The notes: a model not told the origin generated them from the letters alone. 14,587 nucleotides of DNA from Dehalococcoidia bacterium (GCA_020344295.1 CP070819.1:2033120-2047706), one strand, 5' to 3'. Numbered from the stretch's first letter, positions 7,845 through 14,340 are shown. Numbers and translations: made by a program.

Positions 7845-9275
7845 TCATACACTAATTGCTTCCTCATCGCAGCTCTCCCGGCTTGTCAAAGAGGCGTCCG
7901 GTTGCCAGTCATCGATTCTTGAGGAACGTGTATCCTTGATATGCCAGCAGTTCCTTAGCCAGAATGTGCGAAATCCACGATTATATGAAAACATGATAAC
8001 GCCTCCATACGAACTCCTTGATTGGACAGCAGAATTAAGAGCCCTTTTAAATGACTTGACCATAGAGCAGGTGTCTCTATAGACCCGGGTTGCACCTTCT
8101 TCCAGCTCATCGGGTGTCATGTGCTTAGGTTTGAATACAGCTTCCGTGAACCCGTAGTGCTTCCAGTCGCTAGGATAACGAGTGAGCAGCAGCCTTCCTT
8201 CTTGTTTTAACCTGTTGTACAGTCTTGTTCCTGGAAGCGGGGTCAGAATCGATATTTGTGCTCCGTCCATCTTTGAATCCAAGATGAACTGGGTTGTCCG
8301 GTCAAACACATCTTTCATGTCTCCGTCACCGCCCAGAACAAATGCCCCAGCAACTAGAATTCCATGGTCACGTATTCTCCTAACCACATCTTTATAGTTA
8401 CTTGCACCAACCTTCAAGTTCCTAACCTTATTCATACTCTTTAGACATTCGTCATTTAGAGACTCAAATCCAATAAAAGCTACCAAGCAACCCGCTTTCT
8501 TAGCTAACTTCAGTACATCAGAGTTAGTGGCGAAATCGATCCCTACTTGACAAGCCCATCGTTTGTTCAGTCGTCTCTCCAGCATCCCTCGGAACAGCCT
8601 GATTGCCCTTTTTTCTGCAATTTCTCCGTGACCTAATATATTGTCATCCATAAATAATAGATTCCTATAATCTGTAGCTTCCAGTTCGCTCAGCACATCT
8701 TCAACAGGTCTCTGTCTATAGGAACGACCGTACAGGGTTGTAACGGAACAGAACTCGCAGTCCATCGGGCAGCCCCTTGCTGTCTCTACGTGTACTTTAG
8801 TATGATAATCCTGTAATTTATATAAATCCCATCTATGTTTGACACATTCCTCAAGGGATATAAGCTGTCCTTGATAGAAATGTTTTAATCCGTTGCTTTC
8901 AGAATCACGAACCACCTGTGGCCAGACAGACTCTGCTTCCCCTATCACGACAGAATCAACAAACTGGATGGCCTCATCGGGCAACAGTGAGGCATGCACA
9001 CCGCCCAGCACTGTTCTGATGCCCCTCCGTCTATATTGTTCAGCTATTTCATACGCTCTAGGAGCATTGCTGGTGTAAGCAGTTATCCCAACCAAGTCAG
9101 CATCTTCAAACGACAGATGTTCTACATTCTCATCGACTATCCTTATTTCCCAATCCGATGGAGTCAATGCGGCTACGTACCCCAAACCTATTGGCGGAAC
9201 TCTGATAGGAGCGACAATACCTAAACTTAGCCTGGCATCTTGAACTGGATTAATCAGTAACAGTTTCTTATTCAT
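7845..9275 (-). CDS. Radical SAM protein with N-terminal cobalamin-binding-type domain, copy B
   Basis: 476 residues from the ATG at 9275. A TTG six codons upstream would add residues that do not match the paralogue, and neither start has a clear ribosome-binding site. Architecture is the same as the downstream copy: a B12-binding-type domain (GITAYTSNAPRAYEI, GGVHASLLPDEA) and a radical SAM core with C169-x3-C173-x2-C176. The tail begins LTPLPGTRLYNRL. By hand count, 39 of 50 residues around the cysteine motif are identical to the neighbour, so the pair arose by tandem duplication. It differs in having a C-terminal extension of about 25 residues after the shared NRG motif, rich in Ser, Asp and Glu. 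Its TGA overlaps an ATG at 7848, so translation of the two genes may be coupled. Reaction and substrate unknown. Confidence 0.88.
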   Translation of the reverse strand: MNKKLLLINPVQDARLSLGIVAPIRVPPIGLGYVAALTPSDWEIRIVDENVEHLSFEDADLVGITAYTSNAPRAYEIAEQYRRRGIRTVLGGVHASLLPDEAIQFVDSVVIGEAESVWPQVVRDSESNGLKHFYQGQLISLEECVKHRWDLYKLQDYHTKVHVETARGCPMDCEFCSVTTLYGRSYRQRPVEDVLSELEATDYRNLLFMDDNILGHGEIAEKRAIRLFRGMLERRLNKRWACQVGIDFATNSDVLKLAKKAGCLVAFIGFESLNDECLKSMNKVRNLKVGASNYKDVVRRIRDHGILVAGAFVLGGDGDMKDVFDRTTQFILDSKMDGAQISILTPLPGTRLYNRLKQEGRLLLTRYPSDWKHYGFTEAVFKPKHMTPDELEEGATRVYRDTCSMVKSFKRALNSAVQSRSSYGGVIMFSYNRGFRTFWLRNCWHIKDTRSSRIDDWQPDASLTSRESCDEEAISV

Positions 9276-9664
9276 TGTGATGATCAGAGTCAAATATGAA
9301 AGAGAAATTCGCCAGTTGGATTCGCGGTGTCAATTTCTGGAGTGCTAGTAGTGTCGATTCTCCTCACTCGAGGCTATTCTGAAGAGGCGACCGAGTCTGA
9401 CACTTCAGCATAGAGGACTATAAGGAAATTCGAGAACGAGTGCCATATAAAATATCAGGCTATGACCAATTTGTCAATAGGGTGAATGCCCTTTTATTTC
9501 AATTTATTTGCGGAGAAATCAAAGGCGTAACCTGTCACTTTTGTGGTGACCTATTTACGCAGGTCGGAATAACTTACAGGACATCCCGCGCTTCACTTGT
9601 TCAATTAAATCTTTCCTTGTAAGAGCGGTTCTAGTAAAATAGCCAAAGCGCAGGCGATCCGATA
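9276..9664. other. Divergent intergenic region between the radical SAM pair and mutS
   Basis: 389 bp, more AT-rich than its surroundings. It must hold the promoters of both directions, but I could not place a convincing -35/-10 pair for either. A TTGACA reads on the minus strand at 9333-9328 without a good -10. The only strong structure is the inverted repeat at 9374-9413. A 60-codon GTG frame (9440-9622) lacks a well-placed ribosome-binding site and is not called. Confidence 0.6.
9374..9413. repeat. Inverted repeat, 11-nt arms
   Basis: CTATTCTGAAG (9374-9384) and CTTCAGCATAG (9403-9413) pair at 10 of 11 positions around an 18-nt spacer. It lies about 100 bp upstream of the radical SAM unit and 250 bp upstream of mutS. 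It could be an operator, the hairpin of a leader transcript, or remnant sequence; no T-run follows. Confidence 0.5.
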
Positions 9665-12238
9665 ATGACACAGAGAACAACCCCGATCAGAACTCAGTAC
9701 CTCAAGATCAAGCGGAGCTATCCCCAGGCTATTGTCTTCTTCCGGCTGGGCGATTTTTATGAGACCTTCGATGAAGACGCCAAGATAGTCTCCAGTGAAC
9801 TGGAGATCGTGTTGACATCCAGGGAGATGGGCAAGGGACAGCGCTATCCTATGGCGGGGATTCCACATCACGCCCTGGACAACTATCTGGCCAGGCTTAT
9901 CAATAAGGGCTATAAGGTGGCCATCTGCGAACAGGTCAGCGAACCCAAGGCGGGCAAAGGCATAGTCGACCGGGAGGTCGTTCGGGTGGTGACACCGGGA
10001 ACCATCATCGAGCCCAATCTGCTGGAGACAAAGACGAATAATTACCTCGTCTCCCTGTGTGTCGAAGGCGAAATGGCAGGGATAGCCTACATTGACATAA
10101 CGACGAGCGAGTTTGCTACTACCCAGATCGCTATCGAGAGGGTCCCCCTCGAACTGGAACGCCTGAGTCCTTCCGAGGTACTCATTCCCGATGGTGCACA
10201 GTTCCCCCAGTCGTGGTTCGAAGCCCCATCGACTGAACTCGATGATCACTGGTACGATTTCGATACGGCGCAGCAGGCCCTGCTAGACGGTCTGGGCGCA
10301 GCCTCTCTGGAAGGCTATGGCTGCGCCCACCTTCCGCTTGGAGTCAGAGCAGCCGGCTCCATTCTGCGGTATCTGGAACAGACCCAGAAAGGTGTACTGG
10401 AACAGATAAACAGCCTCTCTACCTACTCAACCGAGTCCTACATGACTTTGGATGCCCAGACGCGCCGCAATCTCGAGCTGTTTCAAAGCAGTCGCCTGGG
10501 ATTGACCAGCGGCTCGCTTCTGTCTGTCATAGACCTGGCCAAGACACCAATGGGGGGAAGGCTGCTCAAGAAATGGCTGGGACAGCCTCCACTCGACATA
10601 AAACAACTGGAGCAGCGGCAGCAGGTCGTTTCCTGCTTCCAATCTCCGCACCGGATGGACGTGATAGGCCTCCTCAGCAAATTCAATGATATCGAGCGAC
10701 TGATCAACAGGGTACGGACAGGTATCGCCACCCCAAGGGAGCTGGTCTCGCTACGGCGCAGCCTGGAGCAGATACCCCGGCTGAGATCCGAACTCGAAAA
10801 TGAAGCCGACTTGCAATGGTTATGCTCGGAACTCAAACCATGTGACGACGTGGCTGTGCTGATCTCTCAGGCCATTGTTGAGGAGCCCCCGGCGATGGTC
10901 ACTGATGGCGAAGTGATCAAGAGCGGCTTCTCCAGTGAATTGGATGAGCTCCGCTCCTCCTCATCGAATGCCCGGAGATACCTGGCCGAACTGGAACAGA
11001 TCGAACGATCGAGAACAGGCATCAAGTCGCTCAAGGTCGGCTATAACAAGGTGTTCGGATACTATATCGAGGTCACCTCGCCGCATGTGCACCGTGTCCC
11101 CGAGGATTATATACGTAAGCAGACACTTGTCGGCGCGGAACGTTATTTCACTCCCCAGCTCAAGGAGTACGAATCCCTGATCCTGAGCGCGGAGTCAAGG
11201 ATCACGGAACTGGAGACCGCTATCTTCCGCCAGGTCTGCCGTCAGGTGGGCGGCTGGGGCGACCGAGTCCTGAGCATTGCCGCTGCCGTGGCCCAGATCG
11301 ATGTTCTCTGCGCCTTTGCGGAAGTGGCTGCCCGTCATGGTTACAGTCGCCCCAGGCTGACCCTGGATGACTCTATTACAATATCAGGGGGACGCCATCC
11401 GGTGGTTGAGCTGGCGCTTGTCGATGATCAGTTCGTTCCCAACGACGTCTACCTGTCGAACAAGGACGCCCAACTCATCATCCTCACAGGCCCGAATATG
11501 TCGGGCAAATCGACCTACCTGAGGCAGGTAGCGATAATTGTGCTGCTGGCCCAGATCGGCAGCTTTGTTCCCGCCGACTCGGCCACCATCGGCCTCGTGG
11601 ACCGGATATTCACCAGGGTCGGTCTGCAGGATGACCTGGTGACGGGCCAGTCTACCTTCATGATAGAGATGCTGGAGACAGCTAACATACTTAACAACGC
11701 GACTTCAAAATCGCTGATCATACTGGATGAAATCGGGCGCGGTACCTCGACATACGACGGGCTCTCCATAGCACAGGCCGTTGCTGAATTCATTCATAAC
11801 CATCCCCGGCTCGGAGCAAAGACGCTGTTTGCCACCCACTACCACGAGCTAGTAGGGCTGGCCAACTACCTTCCCCGCGTGAGAAACTTGAACGTCGCTG
11901 TCACAGAGGATGAAGGCAAGGTAGTGTTCCTGCGAAAGATAATCCCTGGTGGCGCCGACAAGAGTTATGGCATTCACGTAGCACAGCTGGCGGGCCTGCC
12001 GCGAGCAGTTGTACACCGCGCCGAGGAAGTTCTGAACCAGCTAGAGAACCACACCGGGGAGAAAGCAGCCAGGAGAGAGCCCACTGTTCGCCGGGAGAAG
12101 ATTCCCTCGGAGCAGCTATTGCTGTTTGGGCAGAAGCCCCCTATTATAGATGAAATCCTCGGGATGGATGTCTCCTCTATGACTCCACTCGAAGCCATTA
12201 CCAAGCTCTACGAGCTTCAGGAGAAGGCCAAAGAATAG
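9665..12238 (+). CDS. mutS: DNA mismatch repair protein MutS
   Basis: 857 residues, the normal length for MutS1. The N-terminal mismatch-binding domain carries the F-x-E motif as F31-Y-E33 in GDFYETF, and the family segments YPMAGIPHHA and KVAICEQVSEP. The clamp/lever region spans roughly 265-560. The ABC-type ATPase has Walker A G609-P-N-M-S-G-K-S-T617, Walker B ILDE (D688, E689) and the GRGTSTYDG signature, then ATHYHEL. The C-terminus ends with the short MTPLEAITKLYELQ helix typical of MutS. It recognises mispaired bases as a dimer and recruits MutL; no mutL is in the window. The ATG has only a weak upstream AGG. A universal stress protein gene follows after 70 bp on the same strand and may be co-transcribed. 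Confidence 0.97.
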   Translation: MTQRTTPIRTQYLKIKRSYPQAIVFFRLGDFYETFDEDAKIVSSELEIVLTSREMGKGQRYPMAGIPHHALDNYLARLINKGYKVAICEQVSEPKAGKGIVDREVVRVVTPGTIIEPNLLETKTNNYLVSLCVEGEMAGIAYIDITTSEFATTQIAIERVPLELERLSPSEVLIPDGAQFPQSWFEAPSTELDDHWYDFDTAQQALLDGLGAASLEGYGCAHLPLGVRAAGSILRYLEQTQKGVLEQINSLSTYSTESYMTLDAQTRRNLELFQSSRLGLTSGSLLSVIDLAKTPMGGRLLKKWLGQPPLDIKQLEQRQQVVSCFQSPHRMDVIGLLSKFNDIERLINRVRTGIATPRELVSLRRSLEQIPRLRSELENEADLQWLCSELKPCDDVAVLISQAIVEEPPAMVTDGEVIKSGFSSELDELRSSSSNARRYLAELEQIERSRTGIKSLKVGYNKVFGYYIEVTSPHVHRVPEDYIRKQTLVGAERYFTPQLKEYESLILSAESRITELETAIFRQVCRQVGGWGDRVLSIAAAVAQIDVLCAFAEVAARHGYSRPRLTLDDSITISGGRHPVVELALVDDQFVPNDVYLSNKDAQLIILTGPNMSGKSTYLRQVAIIVLLAQIGSFVPADSATIGLVDRIFTRVGLQDDLVTGQSTFMIEMLETANILNNATSKSLIILDEIGRGTSTYDGLSIAQAVAEFIHNHPRLGAKTLFATHYHELVGLANYLPRVRNLNVAVTEDEGKVVFLRKIIPGGADKSYGIHVAQLAGLPRAVVHRAEEVLNQLENHTGEKAARREPTVRREKIPSEQLLLFGQKPPIIDEILGMDVSSMTPLEAITKLYELQEKAKE

Positions 12239-12308
12239 ACCGATAACGCTTTAATTAACAGTTACAGGTCGAGACGGGAACCACGCGACAAATGACAGGA
12301 GGTACACG

Positions 12309-13244
12309 ATGTACGAGCGAATACTTGTTCCACTGGATGGATCGGAGCTGGCGGAAGCTGCCCTGCCCTACGCGGAGGAGCTGGCGGGACGGCTCGGCTC
12401 CGAGGTCATCTTGATTCACGCTTATGAATCGGACGACGAGAAATACCGCCGTATGCACCAGCTATACCTCCAGAAGATAGTTGAGGCTACTAAGCGCGGT
12501 GTTAAAAGCCGTCTGGGTACAGGAGAGAAGGGAGAAGCCAGGGTGGATTCAGCCCTTCTCATCGGTCACCCCGCAGAGCAGATAGTGGAATACGCGGATA
12601 GAGAAAGCATCGGCCTCATCTTAATGGCGACTCACGGCCGATCCGGCATCAAGCGCTGGGTGCTGGGAGATGTGGCGGCCAAGGTAGCGAGGGCGACGAA
12701 AGGACCGGTGGCACTCATCCGAGTCGATGAAAAAGGGCTCAAAGCAAGTAAAAAGGCCAAGATCAGCAATATAATTCTTCCTCTGGACGGCTCGAAGGAA
12801 AGTGAGGCAGCGATTCGCCCTGTTGAGGAACTGGCATCCAAGCTCAAGGCCAACGTTGTACTCCTCCATGTGATAGCACCCACATACTTCGTCTACAGTA
12901 TACCGGGTGAGACTGTTGAGATGCCCTTAACAGCTGAGGATATGCAGCGGTCCCGGGAAAAGGCCGAACATTATCTGGAAACAGTCGCGGCCGCTTTCCA
13001 AAAGAAGGGGGTCAACACGCGAATAGAAGTTATAGTTGGCGCAGCGGCTGATCAGATTCTGAGTCTTGCAGATGAAATACCTGCCGACATGGTCGCGATG
13101 TCAACGCATGGACGGTCCGGTATCAGCCGCTGGGCCTTCGGCAGTATTACGGATAAAGTCCTCCATGCCGCAAATACTCCGGTGCTGCTCATTCGCGAAT
13201 CAGGCGGTAATAAGAAAAAAATCAACAATCCAGCTTCAGAGTGA
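12309..13244 (+). CDS. Tandem-domain universal stress protein (UspA family)
   Basis: 311 residues with two complete Usp domains, 1-139 and about 152-297, joined by a Lys-rich linker. Each begins with the (R/N)I(L/I)(V/L)PLDGS strand-loop. Each ends with the nucleotide-binding loop: THG110-x9-G120-D121 in the first and THG268-x9-G278-S279 in the second. The second matches the ATP-binding G-x9-G-(S/T) form, whereas the first has Asp in place of Ser/Thr, which may weaken phosphate contact. The ATG follows a perfect AGGAGGT at 12297-12303 with 5-nt spacing. No membrane segment or added domain is visible, so it is a cytoplasmic single-polypeptide equivalent of a Usp dimer. Usp proteins respond to energy or oxidative stress; the specific role here is unknown. 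Confidence 0.93.
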   Translation: MYERILVPLDGSELAEAALPYAEELAGRLGSEVILIHAYESDDEKYRRMHQLYLQKIVEATKRGVKSRLGTGEKGEARVDSALLIGHPAEQIVEYADRESIGLILMATHGRSGIKRWVLGDVAAKVARATKGPVALIRVDEKGLKASKKAKISNIILPLDGSKESEAAIRPVEELASKLKANVVLLHVIAPTYFVYSIPGETVEMPLTAEDMQRSREKAEHYLETVAAAFQKKGVNTRIEVIVGAAADQILSLADEIPADMVAMSTHGRSGISRWAFGSITDKVLHAANTPVLLIRESGGNKKKINNPASE

Positions 13245-13269
13245 AGACCTCTTATAACCGGGCACAAAA

Positions 13270-13297
13270 AGGAGGCAGTCTCGAGTTACTGCCTCCT
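13270..13297. terminator. Intrinsic terminator-like hairpin after the usp gene
   Basis: AGGAGGCAGT (13270-13279) and ACTGCCTCCT (13288-13297) form a perfect 10-bp stem with an 8-nt loop, 25 bp after the usp stop. The following + strand tail is only ATCTTAGG. On the minus strand the stem is followed by TTTTT (complement of 13266-13270). It is therefore a better terminator for leftward transcription and may act in both directions. Confidence 0.7.
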
Positions 13298-13400
13298 ATC
13301 TTAGGTCCTTTGCTCATCGCATAAAGACGATTAATATGGTGTATTAAACACCTAATTAGCGCGAGCCGGACAAACTAATTTTCCGCTATAACAGTATGGC

Positions 13401-13424
13401 TGTATATGACATAGGTCACATACA
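13401..13424. promoter_or_regulatory. 24-bp palindrome with Crp-type core (site 1)
   Basis: Half-sites TGTATATGAC (13401-13410) and GTCACATACA (13415-13424) flank ATAG and match at 9 of 10 positions. Inside is TATGA-N6-TCACA (13405-13420), a Crp-family core with one mismatch to TGTGA-N6-TCACA. It lies roughly 310 bp upstream of the candidate start site of the next gene and overlaps the end of the 43-codon minus ORF. Confidence 0.5.
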
Positions 13425-13547
13425 GACAGACGCGCTGCTGGCTTCCCCTTTCCGGGGTGATGACCTATAGCTTCGGACTCCCAGCCGTTCCCGTAACTCT
13501 TTGAACTGAGCCCGGTATGCCTCCAGCATCTCCAACGACATATCCAT
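13416..13547 (-). CDS. Possible 43-residue small protein, charged helix
   Basis: The frame runs from ATG at 13547 to TGA at 13418-13416, with an upstream in-frame stop. The first 23 residues (MDMSLEMLEAYRAQ ... ELRERLG) read as a highly charged amphipathic helix. The remainder is Ser/Arg-rich (SYRSSPRKGEASS) and probably disordered. No clear ribosome-binding site is seen at 13547; in-frame ATGs at 13541 and 13529 are alternatives. It is not recognised as any known family. It could be a real small protein, the 5' remnant of a longer gene, or a chance frame. Its 3' end overlaps a palindrome. Confidence 0.3.
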   Translation of the reverse strand: MDMSLEMLEAYRAQFKELRERLGVRSYRSSPRKGEASSASVCM

Positions 13548-13651
13548 CGCCGTGAATAATATATACTACCCTGCAAATTTATTGAGCTAGCATATTCTAA
13601 GATATAATAAGCGGGCTTTCTCGATATTTAATGCTCCGAAACTAACTGAAA

Positions 13652-13667
13652 TGTGACCGACCTCACA
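13652..13667. promoter_or_regulatory. Perfect Crp-type operator (site 2)
   Basis: TGTGA-CCGACC-TCACA matches the Crp consensus TGTGA-N6-TCACA at all ten defined positions. The symmetry extends one more pair on each side plus A/T (AATGTGA ... TCACATT, 13650-13669). Its centre is at 13659.5, which is -64.5 relative to the transcription start inferred at about 13724. Confidence 0.7.
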
Positions 13668-13674
13668 TTCTTTG

Positions 13675-13690
13675 TGTGATCCCCTTCATA
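13675..13690. promoter_or_regulatory. Crp-type operator (site 3), one mismatch
   Basis: TGTGA-TCCCCT-TCATA has nine of ten consensus positions. Its centre (13682.5) lies 23 bp from that of site 2, about two helical turns, so both would face the same side of the DNA. Relative to a start near 13724 it is centred at -41.5, the classical position for activation with overlap of the -35 region. Confidence 0.55.
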
Positions 13691-13711
13691 ACACTCTCAA
13701 GTTATCCCCAT

Positions 13712-13717
13712 TAGTAT
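13712..13717 (+). promoter_or_regulatory. -10 element of a putative activator-dependent promoter
   Basis: TAGTAT matches TATAAT at 4/6 and has no good -35, as expected for an activator-dependent promoter. It places initiation near 13724, 26 bases before the ATG at 13750. The same hexamer occurs in the candidate promoter at 5612-5617. Confidence 0.45.
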
Positions 13718-13749
13718 TAGTGTCAGAAAGAACAAAGGAGGCTAGAACA

Positions 13750-14058
13750 ATGGTTACAATGGAAATGAACGCCAGACCAGAGATAGACCCCGAGGCAATA
13801 CTCAGGGAGATGAAGGCGAAGAGGCAGAGAAAGAACAGAGTTGCCCGGTATCAGATATGCCGTGAGGCAAATGCTCTAACGATCCTGATGTTCGGCATCG
13901 GATTCCTGATCTTCGTCATCGGCCTCTGCACCGGCCTGCTCACTGTCCCCCACGGTTTCGTTGGCTGGATCGCCACCTGGGTGGTCGCATTCGCCCTGCG
14001 GTCCTACTGCGGCACGGTGTCATACGAGGACAGGGTTGACTATGAACCAGAGTACTAG
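13750..14058 (+). CDS. Small membrane protein with two transmembrane helices, unknown function
   Basis: 102 residues from ATG 13750, preceded by AAAGGAGG (13734-13741) with 8-nt spacing. A longer frame beginning near 13672 would run through the promoter and operators and is rejected. Residues 1-38 are charged and cytoplasmic-looking (EAILREMKAKRQRKNRVARY), 42-64 and about 68-86 are hydrophobic helices, and the tail is acidic (YEDRVDYEPEY). By the positive-inside rule both ends would be cytoplasmic. C37, C60 and C87 are present without a metal-binding pattern. I do not recognise the family. It is a monocistronic unit: its own promoter region with Crp-type sites in front and a strong terminator 38 bp behind. 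This suggests a conditionally induced protein, perhaps tied to energy or redox state. Confidence 0.8.
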   Translation: MVTMEMNARPEIDPEAILREMKAKRQRKNRVARYQICREANALTILMFGIGFLIFVIGLCTGLLTVPHGFVGWIATWVVAFALRSYCGTVSYEDRVDYEPEY

Positions 14059-14096
14059 AAACAGTATCTACTAGATAATCGAATCTCTTTCTACTG

Positions 14097-14130
14097 CAAG
14101 GAACCCTCCAGACGGAGGGTTCCTTGTTTT
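14097..14130 (+). terminator. Strong Rho-independent terminator
   Basis: CAAGGAACCCTCC (14097-14109) pairs perfectly with GGAGGGTTCCTTG (14114-14126), a 13-bp stem with loop AGAC, followed by TTTT. It ends the unit of the 102-residue membrane protein. Confidence 0.92.
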
Positions 14131-14132
14131 CT

Positions 14133-14226
14133 GCCAACCCGCCCACCCTCTGGGCTTCGCCCCAAACCCGTGAGGGAATACGGGGGCGCCTGCCCCCGTA
14201 GATATTTTGTGGGTGGGCGGGTGGGC
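14133..14226. repeat. GC-rich nested foldback element (REP/MITE-like)
   Basis: Outer arms GCCAACCCGCCCACCC (14133-14148) and GGGTGGGCGGGTGGGC (14211-14226) pair at 15 of 16 positions. Inside are GGGC-TTC-GCCC (14152-14162), CCC-GTGA-GGG (14167-14176) and a 9-bp stem TACGGGGGC/GCCCCCGTA (14179-14187 with 14192-14200). The result is a multi-hairpin, clover-shaped fold with no coding content. It resembles dispersed palindromic elements; copy number elsewhere is unknown. Confidence 0.75.
14211..14225 (+). other. G-quadruplex motif with single-base loops
   Basis: GGG-T-GGG-C-GGG-T-GGG fits the G3N1 pattern, the class that forms very stable parallel quadruplexes. It coincides with the right arm of the foldback element, so duplex hairpin and quadruplex are alternative folds. 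It lies about 115 bp upstream of the zinc-ribbon gene. Confidence 0.7.
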
Positions 14227-14263
14227 GCAACAGGCATTGTTAATCCAGCCTGCTCTTATACAA

Positions 14264-14293
14264 TTGACATGCTGCACACATATCAATTACGAT
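14264..14293 (+). promoter_or_regulatory. Candidate promoter of the zinc-ribbon/cyclase gene
   Basis: TTGACA (14264-14269) is a perfect -35. TACGAT (14288-14293) matches -10 at 4/6 with 18-bp spacing. Initiation would fall near 14300, about 40 bases before the ATG at 14341. Confidence 0.45.
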
Positions 14294-14340
14294 AGGCGCA
14301 CCCAAGAATAGAAACCTCACTGCTATTGGAATACCAAGAG

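Larger units (their letters stand above)
13298..13749. other. Regulatory intergenic region with Crp-type palindromes
   Basis: About 450 bp between the usp terminator and the 102-residue membrane protein gene. It holds a small palindrome (GGTGT-ATTAA-ACACC, 13338-13352), a possible 43-codon minus-strand ORF, three Crp-type sites and a candidate promoter, all listed separately. A TATAAT at 13603-13608 with TTGAGC 15 bp upstream is a further, weaker + strand promoter candidate. No tRNA or known riboswitch fold was recognised. Confidence 0.6.
14059..14340. other. Intergenic region with terminator, foldback element and promoter candidate
   Basis: 282 bp containing, in order, the terminator (14097-14130), a GC-rich nested inverted repeat (14133-14226) with a G-quadruplex motif, and a candidate promoter (14264-14293). 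I see no gene in it; minus-strand frames across it are low-complexity products of the repeat. Confidence 0.7.

Noticed and set aside
9305..9333. Minus-strand promoter with TTGACA for the radical SAM unit
   Set aside because: The -35 is perfect, but the hexamer 17 bp away (GAATTT) matches -10 at only two positions.
9440..9622. 60-codon GTG frame with a CHFC motif in the mutS upstream region
   Set aside because: It has no well-spaced ribosome-binding site, only one short Cys pair, AT-rich composition and no recognisable family. A chance frame is more likely.
13672..13749. Upstream extension of the 102-residue membrane protein to an alternative start
   Set aside because: The extension would cover the Crp-type site, the -10 element and the AAAGGAGG site. 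ATG 13750 has ideal spacing.
14133..14226. Foldback element as a CRISPR repeat, tRNA or insertion sequence
   Set aside because: There is a single unit with no spacers, no tRNA anticodon or acceptor arms, and no transposase frame inside.
13940..14286. Minus-strand frames of 71-96 codons across the terminator and foldback element
   Set aside because: They overlap the antisense of the membrane protein gene and the palindromic GC-rich repeat. Their compositions (Pro, Arg, Gly rich) reflect the repeat rather than coding selection.
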